NCBI RefSeq assembly: GCF_000002235.5
Contig: NW_022145596.1
Location: 1,420,852 to 1,484,851 of the forward strand
Direction of reading: 5' to 3'
DNA: 64,000 nt
Source: Strongylocentrotus purpuratus
Taxonomy: Eukaryota; Echinodermata; Echinoidea; Camarodonta; Strongylocentrotidae
Below are positions 9,838 through 21,332 of the stretch, piece by piece; position 1 is the first letter of the stretch, and each line of letters opens with the position of its first letter. The notes below the pieces were generated by a model. The model did no database searches, had not been told where the DNA came from, and saw only the letters and a list, made by a program, of their open reading frames with translations. The translations under genes and the position numbers were made by a program.

Positions 9838-12800
9838 ATTAGGTTTACATTCATAAAAACTTTAGGATCTGGATGTAAAAGTATTATATACCTGTATGTG
9901 ATGTAGTGCTCACGTACATTCGTTTCTCCTCATAGTTCGGTTAGGTTAGATTATTGAAATTATATGTGGGGAGACACCATGTGAGTCTGCTCTTATAATA
10001 TATGTTGCTAGAGAGAGAAAAAAGGCTGGATTTGCGATCAAGGGTTTTGAATCTTTCCCATTTCTTGCAGTGCTCAAGGATTTTTTTCTGGGGGGGGGGT
10101 GGGTAGGGAATACTAATGAATGTTAATGATAAAGGCGTTAATTATATTTCACGTATCCCAGAGCCCATTAAGAGAGACGGAAAAACATGGGCCATATGTT
10201 CGATTCTTCATCTTGTCAATTTGGAGAGATTAAGTCTGTCTTGCAAACACACATCCCTCATTCTCTCCGCTACATTCTGACAAAGTTTTTCCTATTTTTC
10301 TTATCTCATTCAAATAGTTCTAATATTAAATAGGTACTGTATTTATACGTTCCTGCGCACCTTTCACTTATGCCGATATTCTAATTTAAACAAACAATGA
10401 GCAGCAAAATTTGCAAGTCTGATCCAGTAATAAGGATTTTTTCACCGTACGGCATTGAATTCAGTTTATTTCAGTTCCCGAGGTTTCTTATTCATATTAT
10501 TGAAATACATAATATGAGAAAAGCAGTATTTTCCGTAGCGAACATTCTTACCTTAAAGAGAAACATTCTCCGTGGAACAACGAATTATGTTCGATAAATT
10601 GCTTTCCTTTCAACTTTAAATTGCCTGTCGGAATTGGATGAAGAAGGAGGAAAGGGAAGGGTACATTATTAAAAGATAGGTGAGCGTTCTCGGGGGAAAG
10701 GGGAATTAAAAAAAAAGTGACACGAAAGCCGGAGCGCTGAAACGGCAGCGCATGCATGCGGTCTAAGTTCGAATTACGCTCGTTTTAAAATAGAAACCAG
10801 GATCCAATGTTAAATATTGTCGAGTTCATCTAATACTCGAGTAAACAGAACAGTTCACCACGCTTAATTTAAAATATTGTGACGTGACAGGAAGAAGATC
10901 CTTAAAAGGAAACCTATGACGTAGATGAGGGTATTCTCTCTTCTATTCTACTCTAAGGTTTAATACCCCCCCCCCCCCGTCCCGTGCCTTGACATACCTC
11001 TTCCTTTTATGAAATATAAAATTATTGCACCCGAAATAATGCAGACAAAGTATGCCATGAGAGTGCAGCGTGTTATCTAATTGCTTAATATAAAACTGAC
11101 ACAAGCCAAAACTCCGAAAGGACAATGCGAAAACATCAGTATAAATAGAGGCTTTTTTAGACGTGTTTTTTTCTGAAAGTATCGCACATAGTGGACATGT
11201 TTCTATATATATAATTTAAAATCCTATAATAGACTTATCACCGCCCACGTTTGTATCACACTAGGGCTATGTCGGGCTGCTGTCAGTATAACGTCAGTCT
11301 TTTATTGGTTATATGTGCTTTTTGGCGGTTTGAACTCAAACCTAGTTAAACCAATATTACATTACCCCGAATGGCGAAGTTTTTAATCTGCCTGAAATCG
11401 GGTTGGTGGTGTGACTGACTGAGGAATCAGTTCAAGATATTGCCGAATTATATTCTTTTAAACATTGGAAGATCCTACTCCGATGATTCGCGGTCATGCA
11501 TCAGTCGGGAATCGATCGGGAACCATTCGGGGTAGTTCGACATGTATCGGTTCTCGCCAAGGTGCATTTGTATTCGGTCTTGCGTATGGTGCTTTGATTA
11601 GAATACAATGGAAACTGTGGTGTCCATTGCCTCGTTTTAATCTCAAGGCGGAGAAAAGAATCAAGTATCTGTACGGTATGATACATCAATAAGTTGCTGC
11701 CCATTTTGTCCGATATGCAGCTATAATGTTTCTTCTATGTTTTCATCTATGTGACCTAAAAAAACACAATTCGATTCTTTTCGCAAGACAGTCACCCGGA
11801 CCGCCTTATCGATGATGATATCATATGCCATCTAATGTGTTAACTTCCGTTCCTTATCACCTCTACTCTCAGATAAACATCGTATACATGGCACAGATCT
11901 CACCTGTATGAACATGTAACTGCGTCAATTACAGCATCTCGACCGCTAACGGTAGTTTTAAACAATTTGCAATCCATTAAAGGGGATGTGAAATAACATG
12001 AGTCTAACGTTACTTGAGCAGCATGAAACATCATAAGAATAATCCCTGGGTAACGTATTTGTTACAAACATTTTCTGGGAAGAAAATGAGAGCATGAAGT
12101 CGTGGTTACCGGACGCTTTTAATAGACAAATACTACGAAATGATATAACTCCACGAAGATTCGCAGCGATGCATATGCATATGCACACTCTACAGTTCTT
12201 ACATGCATGATAATCGACCTACAATTCTCACATTCGCTATAGTTTTAATTTTCTTCTCATACAATAGAATGAAAACTGCATAGCATCAACTTGATTTTTC
12301 AAAATACTGTTAAGAGCTCTCGATCATAACATTACATATATCATGTTGCTAAACCTCACACTAGAATATGTATATAATAGTGTACGTGCGTGTACATGTA
12401 CGTGCATTGCCTAGAACTATTTTCTTTAAAGGGACTTAGTAACATTGTTCAGATGAGAGAAAGTGGTACTAAGGTAGTGACTTCAATGCTAGATGTACAA
12501 TTAAAGATAATCTAAAAATTAAAATGAAAACGGACCATTATTAATGATACAAATTGGGAAAAACGGATCTGATCGATTCCTTAATTCTCCCAACTATATT
12601 ATAACAATTTAATTACATTTTAGGTGAACGTAAACTGCCACAAGGCAATAAATTGGCTCTACATACCATTCCAGACATTTAAGTGCTGAAAGATTTTTAA
12701 TAGCCTGTTTCATGTCTTTTTTTCATGGAAAAACAGTTGGGGAGATTCAAAAATGGTTGGGAGAATTTACTGTTAATCACTGTTAGAGAGTGTCGTATAT

Positions 12801-13440
12801 TGATTGACGCCTTCAAAGAAAGCCATAGATATCTGCGTGGTTTGAGAATATTTTCAGGATTTGTTTGCATGTCAGAGGGTTAGTACAGTATAAGGAATAT
12901 AATAAGTAACATTTTATACAAAAATTTAGCAATTTTTTCAGCAACCTGCAATAATGTTACCGAGTCACTTTAAGATCACACCACGTCTAAGGTTTATGAA
13001 GCTCACTCACTTTCTCCACGACGCTCCGGAGAAGATTCAGAAGAAATAGATCTTCCTTGTTTTCTAATTTGTTCTTGCCCTGAAAACAGATGAGCCTTGC
13101 GAGAAAAATCGAATAAATATGTTTATGAGGGAATAAAATTACAAGCATGATCACCGCCAGAGGAAAAGCGTTCTACCTCTGCTCTATGTAGCTATTCGAT
13201 GTCATTTGATGAGTGTTATAAATCGATCATTAAATGGCTCTCTTTCAATGAATTCACTCGCAGCAAAGTGGAACGGGAGGAAATAACATTCTTGAAAAGG
13301 GTTTCATAACAAACTGTCCCGATTACCCTATACTGTATCAGTTGCAATGATTGGTATTTCATGTTTTTTCTCCGTGTTTAAGAAAGAACTTGGAACATAC
13401 TCTCAAACAAATCTTCCTATAGAGGTAAACTACAGTATTG
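9838..13440. other. No gene seen; two homopolymer runs
   Basis: Contains a G run at 10090-10099 and a C run at 10966-10978. Short open frames on both strands (for example 11465-11692 plus and 11958-12188 minus) have no family resemblance. Nothing else stood out. Confidence 0.5.
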
Positions 13441-13459
13441 GTTAGGGACTTGAGTTTGG

Positions 13460-13913
13460 TTATAAATATATATATACTAATATCGAATATTTAGAGCGCT
13501 AAAAAACAATAAGTACCATAGCGCTTACAAACACAATTATATGAAAAGAAGACAAAAATGTACAGTTTCACAGAAAGTAGATAACGTAGTTCACTGGAGA
13601 AAAGGGTAAGTTTTAAAGGATCTTTTGAAGGTGGCTAGACAGGTAGTTTCCCTTATGGAAAGAGAGATGCTATTTCAAGTCTTTGATGCAGCTACTGCAA
13701 AACATTTTTCAGCTGCTGAGAGTCTAGATTTGAGAATGATAAGTTTACATGACTGTCGGTTGCTGAGCGAAGATTTTGAGATGGTGTATATATTTGGGTG
13801 TCATTAAGATATTCAGGTGCCAAATGATTGAGTATTTTGAAAGCATACAAACAAATTTTAAACGGAACGTGTTGGTGGAGAGGTAACCAGTGGAGCTCCT
13901 TAAAGTAAAGGTG
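13460..13913 (-). mobile_element. L2-like LINE 3' fragment
   Basis: The segment combines a decayed reverse-transcriptase C-terminus (13591-13913) with a 3' region. On the minus strand that region contains TTTGTAAGCGCTATGG and a second AGCGCTCTAAATATT, resembling the aagcgct-type tails of L2-like LINEs elsewhere in this window. No target duplication was seen. Confidence 0.7.
13591..13913 (-). pseudogene. LINE reverse transcriptase C-terminus, broken
   Basis: The minus strand reads ELHWLPLHQHVPFKICLYAF, then LNHLAPEYLND, then a region of the R-S-A-T-D-S type. These match the conserved C-terminal block of L2/CR1-type reverse transcriptases, whose usual wording is LHWLPVxxRIxFKIxLxxFKxLNxxAPxYL. 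A frameshift near 13730 moves the reading to SRLSAAEKCFAVAASKT. The tryptophan expected in the WN motif is a TGA stop, followed by NSISLSIRETTCLATFKRSF and the terminal stop at 13591-13593. Only the last ~105 codons survive. The assignment rests on these motifs, and the element is certainly inactive. Confidence 0.85.
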
Positions 13914-14014
13914 AAGTATGAGTTTTTAACAAAACTTTGCATCGATGTCGTCACATCGCTTTGATTTCTTTATTTAAACATACACATGGCTCTCATTACA
14001 CGGTACTCGTTCAC

Positions 14015-14180
14015 CTTCTCTCTCTCTCTCTCTAAAATACACACACACACACAAACACATCCCAAAGCACATCCTCACTAGTTCTTGACCTGTCCTTATC
14101 TTTTCTATTCCTCTTTCTCTTTCTTTCAGACACACTCTATCTCTCTCTCTCTCTCTCTCTCTCGCACACACACAACGACT
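14015..14180. repeat. CT and CA microsatellite cluster
   Basis: CT arrays at about 14016-14033 and 14139-14163 and CA arrays at about 14037-14060 and 14164-14172 lead into the minisatellite. Confidence 0.9.
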
Positions 14181-14190
14181 CCCCTAAACA

Positions 14191-15080
14191 TTCTCATGCG
14201 CACATTCGTTCATGATCTGTCCTTATTTCTCACACCCACCTGCACACACCCTCACGCGCACATTCGTTCTTGATCTGTCCTTATTTCTCACACCCACCTG
14301 CACACACTCTCATGCGCACATTCGTTCTTGATCTGTTCTTCTTTCTCACACCCACCTGCACACACTCTCACGCGCACATTCGTTCTTGATCTGTTCTTCT
14401 TTCTCACACCCACCTGCACACACTCTCATGCGCACATTCGTTCTTGATCTGTTCTTATTTCTCACACCCACCTGCACACACCCTCACGCGCACAATCGTT
14501 CTGGATCTGTCCTTATTTCTCACACCCACCTGCACACACCCTCATGCGCACATTCGTTCTTGATCTGTTCTTATTTCTCACACCCACCTGCACACACCCT
14601 CATGCGCACATTCGTTCTTGATCTGTCCTTATTTCTCACACCCACCTGCACACACTCTCATGCGCACATTCGTTCTTGATCTGTCCTTATTTCTCACACC
14701 CACCTGCACACACCCTCATGCTCACATTCGTTCTTGATCTGTTCTTATTTCTCACACCCACCTGCACACACCCTCACGCGCACAATCGTTCTGGATCTGT
14801 CCTTATTTCTCACACCCACCTGCACACACCCTCATGCGCACATTCGTTCTTGATCTGTCCTTATTTCTCACACCCACCTGCACACACTCTCATGCGCACA
14901 TTCGTTCTTGATCTGTCCTTATTTCTCACACCCACCTGCACACACCCTCATGCGCACATTCGTTCTTGATCTGTTCTTATTTCTCACACCCACCTGCACA
15001 CACCCTCATGCGCACATTCGTTCTTGATCTGTTTTTATTTCTCACACCCACCTGCACACACCCTCACGCGCATATTCACT
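14191..15080. repeat. 58-bp minisatellite, about 15 copies, with 290-bp higher-order period
   Basis: The unit begins CACACCCACCTGCACACAC and continues through CATGCGCACATTCGTTCTTG and ATCTGTCCTTATTTCT. Unit starts fall at 14231, 14289 and so on to 15043, exactly 58 bp apart, with a partial unit on each side. A variant unit with CACAATCGTTCTGGATC recurs at about 14483 and 14773, 290 bp apart, so blocks of five units (about 14386-14675 and 14676-14965) are duplicated. Because 58 is not a multiple of three, translation cycles through three different peptide motifs. The open frames this creates are not genes. Confidence 0.97.
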
Positions 15081-15086
15081 TTTGTC

Positions 15087-15129
15087 ATCCCTCTCATTTT
15101 CTCTCCCTCTTTCTCTCCCTCATCCTTTC

Positions 15130-15167
<38 letters not shown>

Positions 15168-15385
15168 CTCCTTCTCTTTCTGCTCTCTTTCTCTCTTTCT
15201 CTCTCTCCTCCCTCTCTTTCACTATCTCTCTCTCTCCCTTTTAATTTCTTTTCCTTTTCTTTCAGCTTTCTCTCTTTGTCTATTTTTTTCTCCCTTCATT
15301 ATTAGGACTCTGGAAATAAAAACATGTTCACATCTTCCTTAGATCATGCTTACACGATTTTTACCCCCATCTTTTCTTTCTGTCT

Positions 15386-15420
<35 letters not shown>
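15087..15420. repeat. CT-rich pyrimidine tracts
   Basis: Pyrimidine-only or nearly pyrimidine-only DNA runs from 15087 to about 15295, with a second pure CT array at 15388-15420. Overlapping serine/leucine frames through it are translation of CT repeats. Confidence 0.95.
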
Positions 15421-15421
<1 letters not shown>

Positions 15422-16560
15422 ATTTCAAATAAACAAGCTTCAATAGTGCGTTTAAATGTTTTAATTACCCGACTCTTTCTAAATAATCATTTAAGACTTG
15501 CCATGATACCCGTTTCCTCAGTTATAAACTTTTGTAAAGTTTGAATTTTACTTCTCCTTTGCTTTCGATTATATCCCGTGGTAATAAGATTGATCAAATT
15601 ACCAGAAAACTTGAAACCCTAAGGTTTTAAGCCATCCCACTTATTCACCGTTTCTCAATAAATTCCAGGTAGACCTTTTCTTTAATGACTGTTACTGACC
15701 GATATGATACGCGATTATGCAACAGCCATTACTTTTGTCTTTCTTTGTTTCTCTCTTTCTTTACTAGTTTTAAACACACATGTTAATGTCATAGTCCTTA
15801 TTTCATTTACTTCTATTGTCTTACTCTGTTTCTCGATAACACTACCATGTGATAATAACTTAATCCTCCTGAACTATGAAAAATATATGCTGCTGGCATT
15901 TTTCTAATATCAGACTCTATTTGAAACATTTAACACTGTTTATAGGAACTGCTCATTATGTGGTACAAGGAACTGCAAATGACAAAATGACGTCTGTGTG
16001 TCCAATTTAAAGTACATTGCACTACAACGGAAGTCATTGATATTAGTGCATTTAACCGACAGATTGCTTTTTTAATACCTCATGTAATTATCATTTTTTT
16101 TACATTTCCTTCATGGGCTGGTTAAGTGGTTTCTATTCATGTAATCATCAAAAATCCAGGATTTCTCTGAGGTTTAATCAAATATCGGGTTGCGGAACAA
16201 ACAAGTCTTATTACCCTTCTTCTGTCAAAGCGAGAAGTTTATGAAGATTGATTTATAGATGCCATTAACTTGGCCGAACATGACCATATAGATAGTCGTA
16301 ACTTGTTATTATAAATTGTATAAGACACCCACCAGATGCTCTGCCTCTTGGTGTAACACGCTTCTACGAAAATTGATTTAGCTAAGGGATATTTTGTTCT
16401 CGATGTTCTGAAAAGTTCTGAAAAGCGGTGCGTTCGCATACGTGCAAATTCGACCATGTTCGGAGATCCTTGTTGACAGGAAGACAAACAGAGAGATAAC
16501 CGGAAAAACAAACAGACGCATTGGACAGAAGTGTGGACTTAATGAGGTGGCGGTAGAGAG
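15421..16560. other. No feature seen
   Basis: Short open frames on both strands show no recognisable family. The region ends at a 16-base G run (16562-16577). Confidence 0.5.
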
Positions 16561-16561
16561 A

Positions 16562-16577
16562 GGGGGGGGGGGGGGGG
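16562..16577. repeat. G homopolymer run
   Basis: Sixteen consecutive G bases, inside an AG-rich stretch. Confidence 0.95.
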
Positions 16578-16671
16578 AGAGGGAGGAGAGATGATAAGAA
16601 ACCAACATGTGATGAGGTATGAAAGATGGAATTATCAAGAAGCGATAAAACTGGACATCTCGCTTTATTAA

Positions 16672-16857
16672 AGCCCCACTGCCCTACTTGTAGCTACTTG
16701 CTCCCTCTATATTGAAAACTTCCCCAATCGGTGCCTGTTGGTCCCCCATGATCCTCTTTTTCTTATGTTAGTTGAGAGCTGAGTTAATGAGATAGCCACC
16801 TGTCAGTGACCTCGCTGTGTGGTCTAATTCCTTCTGGCCCAGTAGTGTTGACGGTCT
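16672..16857. mobile_element. TTAA-flanked MITE, copy 1 of 3
   Basis: This 186-bp segment is flanked on both sides by TTAA (16668-16671 and 16858-16861). It is homologous along its length to 48330-48510, with only scattered differences, and more distantly to 18795-18986. Shared words are GCCCCACTGCC, TGCCTGTTGGTCCCCCATGA and CCACCTGTCAGTGACC. TTAA flanks are the hallmark of piggyBac and Kolobok elements. It carries no coding sequence. Confidence 0.8.
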
Positions 16858-16861
16858 TTAA

Positions 16862-17515
16862 ACAGAGATATTGACTGTTTCAGCAGAGGCGTGATTGAGT
16901 CTCAACATACTGAACTTCATGTATCATGTTGAGATGGATGGCTTGCAGGAGAATACTTTTGCCTGTTCCGTAATTATGGTCTCGTTTGTCCCGACCTAAT
17001 TTGGTCGTCCGGTCCCCGAGACCAATCTTCCGGTAACTAAGTTGTCCGGGGAAATCCGGAGATTTCTTAATACCAGACCACCCCTGGAACCATTAACGAT
17101 TCGTATTATAGTTTAGCATTTAGACAAAGTTTTCCACGTTTCGCTTGCCGAACGATAGGACCAACCCGGAATCACCCATTATCCGTATCGTGGGGTAGCA
17201 CCTATAAAAAAAAAAGACTGAATCTTGACATTTCCCTTGCCGAAAGAAAAACATGTTTATTCGTCAAGTTCGATCGGGGCAATCAGGAGGAATTAACTTA
17301 ATCCTTTTGGAATCTTAAAGCTTGATAGTATCTTCAGTGCTTCTACTTCAATAGCTTCCAACTATAATTCACCTAGATCATGCAGAAGTGCAGTTTGTTG
17401 GGCTTATATCACCGCAAAACGATTTCTCACACAGATTTGGAAGTTTACACTTCCAGTATAACAAAGAATGGTATCTGAAATTGAGTTGAACAATGGTTGA
17501 ACTAAGCATTTCTAT
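16862..17515. other. No feature seen
   Basis: No gene or clear repeat. GGTCTCG and CGAGACC, about 40 bp apart near 17.0 kb, are a short inverted pair of doubtful meaning. Confidence 0.45.
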
Positions 17516-17516
17516 C

Positions 17517-17520
17517 TCTC

Positions 17521-17565
<45 letters not shown>

Positions 17566-17612
17566 ATATATATATATCTCTCTCTCTCTCTCTCTTCTCT
17601 ATCTCTCTCTCA
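17517..17612. repeat. (CT)n tract with short TA interruption
   Basis: About 40 bp of CT, a short TATATA segment, then more CT. Confidence 0.95.
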
Positions 17613-18200
17613 CTTGCTAGCGTCTTTATCATTGATTACATGGTTATGGAACCAGGTCGCTTGCCTAAGGAATCTCTATGGTAACCACGTGACAGCCTTT
17701 AGAAATGCTCTTGTTTTCTTTGGGAGAGATGAGTTTTATGTTTCACGATGTTTTTCTTTCACAGGTGTTTAATGTACAGATATGTGTAGTTTCGTGATTA
17801 CTTTCCTTTCATCAATTTTAAAAAAAGGACAATGTAAAGACGTGTGATCTGTGCTTGCTTGTTTGATTGAAATACACATTATTTATTTCGCAAGAGCCTC
17901 AGTGAAATATAACATCGCTCGGCAGGTGCTCGGGCAAATTCAGAATGTTTCTGTTCATACATCATAAATTTTGGAGTCAGAAAGGCATTATCACTCTGCA
18001 TAATGATTATGCTAATGTCCGTCTGGCTGCAAACAGACGATATTGTTTTATAATGAACTTCAGAGCAAGCAATGTTTGTATGATATATTTACAATTCTTT
18101 GATGAGTGATGAGACACACTTTCATTCATACTTGCTGACAGAGATAAAGCGCGATAATTGTTAACAGGTGCATGCATTTGGGACATAGCATACACCCATA
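17613..18200. other. No feature seen
   Basis: Unique-looking sequence. A 68-codon minus-strand open frame has no family resemblance. Confidence 0.5.
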
Positions 18201-18270
18201 GGCCCGAATTCACAAAGGAGGTTTAGATTTAACCCAGGCTAAATCTAAACCTCCTTTGTGAATTCGGGCC
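18201..18270. mobile_element. 70-bp perfect hairpin MITE
   Basis: Two perfect 31-bp arms (18201-18231 and 18240-18270) surround an 8-base loop, ACCCAGGC. The arm begins GGCCCGAATTCACAAAGGAG, the same end as the larger palindromic element at 9662-9837. Perfect pairing suggests a recent or gene-converted copy. No target duplication is evident. Confidence 0.85.
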
Positions 18271-18790
18271 AAAGAATGCAAAAAGAAAGATGGTTCATAG
18301 TAGGCTTTTTCTTAAAGTTGTTTAAGAAAGCGGGTTTGATTATGTATCTAGAGTAAAGAACATAGCGCACAACCATAGGCATTGAAAACGAGGTCGCCTG
18401 TTTTTCTCTTCATCAGACGGACAAATCTTCTGCCTTCATGGGTTGGTTATTGAAAGGAGATATAGATGGCGTGTCATGTATCGGTGACGGGTTATGTTCT
18501 GGGGAGGTTAAAGCAATATTTGCTTGAAGATATCTCCATTAAACAGGTGAAGTGACGGAATGTAAACGATGACAATAATTAGATGATCATGATCAATCTT
18601 ATAATTTGTGGAAAAATAAGTAGTTTTTGTATGATTACCGTTGGTTATTAGAGTAGTTTACATCAAACAAAAATCATGACCTTCGTTAAGGCACTTGATC
18701 TTGTACTTTAATCAAGACTGTTTTTTAATGTGGGTTTTAAAAGCAGATGAGATTATAAAAGCGGCGATTAACGTCCTAATTTGTTGACCT
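18271..18790. other. No feature seen
   Basis: Ordinary AT-rich sequence between two MITEs. Confidence 0.5.
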
Positions 18791-18794
18791 TTAA

Positions 18795-18986
18795 AGCGGG
18801 ACTGCACTAATTATTGTACCTACTTGCGCCCTCTATTTAATAAACAAAGCCTAAGCGGTACCCGTTGGTCCCCCGTGATCCTCTTTTTCTTATGTTAATT
18901 AAGAGTTGATTTGATGAGATAACCACCTGTCAGTGAGACCATGCAGGGAGGTCTCATCCCTCCTGGCCAAACTAGTGCAGACAGGC
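18795..18986. mobile_element. TTAA-flanked MITE, copy 2 of 3 (diverged)
   Basis: It is 192 bp with TTAA on both sides (18791-18794 and 18987-18990). It is homologous to the copies at 16672 and 48330 but more diverged; shared words are CCCGTTGGTCCCCCGTGATC and CCACCTGTCAGTGA. Its ends show the clearest terminal inverted repeat of the family: AGCGGGACTGCACTA at the left against GCCTGTCTGCACTAG at the right, read on the opposite strand. Confidence 0.75.
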
Positions 18987-18990
18987 TTAA

Positions 18991-20661
18991 ACGCTCCCAT
19001 GGTCTCTGTCCGATATTAACCAAAGTTGATTTTCTTCAAAATAATACGGCCATCATATCCCCTTACCCGCAACGTACTCACATGGATCAAACATTCCAGA
19101 TAAAAAAAAGGAAAGAAAAAACTTCAGGCACTCGTAGCACTGGCGAAAACACTTTGACAATCAGAGGTTTTGTTTAAATGCAAGTAGGTCACTCAGTGCA
19201 TCACATGGCGCGGGGATATGATTGCTTGTTTTGAACTAGTTCTTACACCACGCTTTTTTCTTCAAAATGCTCTAAATCTCCCCTAAAATAGAGAGCAAAT
19301 GTTACGTCTCTTTTACAGTTTTGTTTTCGTTTTTTGTTCTGCTGAGACCTTACCGCTTACTCATATCGAATTTTATTATAGAATCGAATCACGTATACAA
19401 ATGACGTACATAAATTATGTTGTGCTTGCTGAAAGGAGGCAAACTGCGTACTAAATTGATGTAATTGCTTTTTGTATCAAAAGAGAAAATGGTATAATTC
19501 TCTTTCTGTCTGCTCTGTACTATATCTCTTTTACTTTTCTACCATCTTGTTCTAACCTCTCTCTCTCTCTCTCTGCTTCCCGTATATAGTGTCATCCTTT
19601 TATTTGTTCCTTTCTGTTTAGTTTTTTTTTTACTCTCACCCTGGTACCTCTCCTCCTCCCCACCCCACCCTCCCCACAGAATTCCACATGCAGTACAGTT
19701 GTTTTGCGCGGGAGCAATGTTAGGTCTATACTGATTCACACTATCAACACATCGAATACTTCTAGAACATGTGATTGGGATCTGCTACAACATAAAGGAC
19801 TGGAAAACAATACCAAGGACACGCGAAATGTCAGATTACTTGATTTCCCGCATTCTATAAGAAGCCTTTGTGACCTACATGCCAGGGTTCCTTGAAAAGC
19901 TGAAGGGGTGCGCTCTCAAGGCTCTCGAGCAGTTCTGTTCTCCTTACAAATGGCCCAAACCACATGAAACACCATGTCACTTGATAAAGTACTCAAAGCC
20001 GGGTGTGATTACAACTGCCTTTTGACAAGATCAATAGCAACCTTACAAAAGGCGCCCATGTGCTCGAAGATATCTACCTACGTCACAATACAAGTCCACA
20101 TGAATGACCACAATGCATCTCTGAATCTAGGCCAACATGTGATACTTCTAGAGCTCAGATTACAAATACATTTTAATATCTCTATCATGTCTATCGGAGG
20201 ACGTGGGACATAGGTTCGAGGTATTGAGGTATTGTCGTTATTCCAAACTCTTAATTAATTAACTTATGACACCAAAGAACCAGGAAAAGTTCCATGGTAA
20301 ATGAAAATAATGGAGGAGAACCTCAGAAGGAGCCGCCATTGTAAGTAATTTCATTTTTTTTTGCCAGTCTGATATCCAACCGTTTGCATAGCTTGGCCTA
20401 ATATAGATCTGTGATGCTATCTACAGACATTGTGAGACCCCGTAGGCTGCGTGTCTATATGGCTATCACTATCAGTATCCTCATAACTTTGTTGCCTGAA
20501 TTAGCAGAACTTAATAGCACTCTGACATAGCTACCAGGTTTATTCACTTAAAGAATTCTCAGTTAGGTAATATAAACTGACCAAGTGAGTATGAACACTT
20601 GGGACAAAAGAAAAAAAATAAGCTTGGACTGTCATGAGCCGTGAAAGTAGCCAAATGTATA
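18991..20661. other. No gene seen
   Basis: Contains a short CT array near 19557-19574. Open frames at 18941-19177, 19704-19895 and 19974-20213 (plus) have no recognisable family, and the first overlaps the MITE. Confidence 0.5.
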
Positions 20662-20669
20662 TACAAAGG

Positions 20670-21212
20670 CAGGCGCGTAGCCAGGGGGGCGGTGGGGGCG
20701 GTCGCCCCCCCCCCCCCCCCAAAAAAAAAAATGCCGGCCAAAAAAAAAAAAGAGAGAGAGAGAGAAAGAAGAAAGGAAGAGGACGTAGGAAGAAAAAGGA
20801 TTAAGAGTCGAGAACGGTACAACGAATCGTCTTTTTTTTCTCTACAAATTTAATGAAACGTCAAGGCTTCCGCGCTTCGCGCGGGAGGGGCGGGGAAAAA
20901 CTGAATTTAGATAAGGATTAAGAGTCGAGAACGGTACAACGAATCAATTTCTAATAATTTAATAAAACGTCCATAGAAACTGAATTTAGACAAGGATTAA
21001 GAGTCGTCGAGTCGATAACGGTACAACGAATCGCCTTCTTTCTCTAGTAATATAATGAAATGTCAAAGCTTGTAGTAATCTAATGAAATGTCAAAGCAAT
21101 CTAATGAAATGTCAAAGTAATCTAATGAAATGTCAAAGCTTTCGCGCTTCGCGCGGGAGGGCTTCGCGTGCTCACTACCACCCCCTAAAATAAAATCCTG
21201 GCTACGCGCTTG
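20670..21212. mobile_element. Non-autonomous hAT-type element, exact 8-bp target duplication
   Basis: The element begins CAGGCGCGTAGCCAGG and ends CCTGGCTACGCGCTTG; the ends are inverted with one mismatch in 16. The 8 bases TACAAAGG are repeated immediately outside each end (20662-20669 and 21213-21220). A CAGGN-type end plus an 8-bp duplication is the hAT signature. Inside are a C run and A runs, three related copies of a block containing GGATTAAGAGTCGAGAACGG (about 20799, 20916 and 20994), and short TAATCTAATGAAATGTCAAAG repeats at about 21070-21140. No transposase is encoded. The 543-bp length is typical of an internally rearranged derivative. Confidence 0.9.
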
Positions 21213-21332
21213 TACAAAGGACGTTGATACGTTTGGATACATGCTGACATTGTTTGATCGGTGGATAGATGCCCTCTCCTAGGAAAACATGAACCAAATA
21301 CTGATTCTACTCCAAAAAAATATATATCGACA

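Noticed and set aside
14231..15080. CRISPR-like repeat-spacer array
   Set aside because: The units are contiguous 58-bp tandem copies with no unique spacers, in a eukaryotic context.
14085..15342. Series of 60-97-codon plus-strand frames
   Set aside because: They are translations of the 58-bp minisatellite and the CT tract, repeating the same short peptides.
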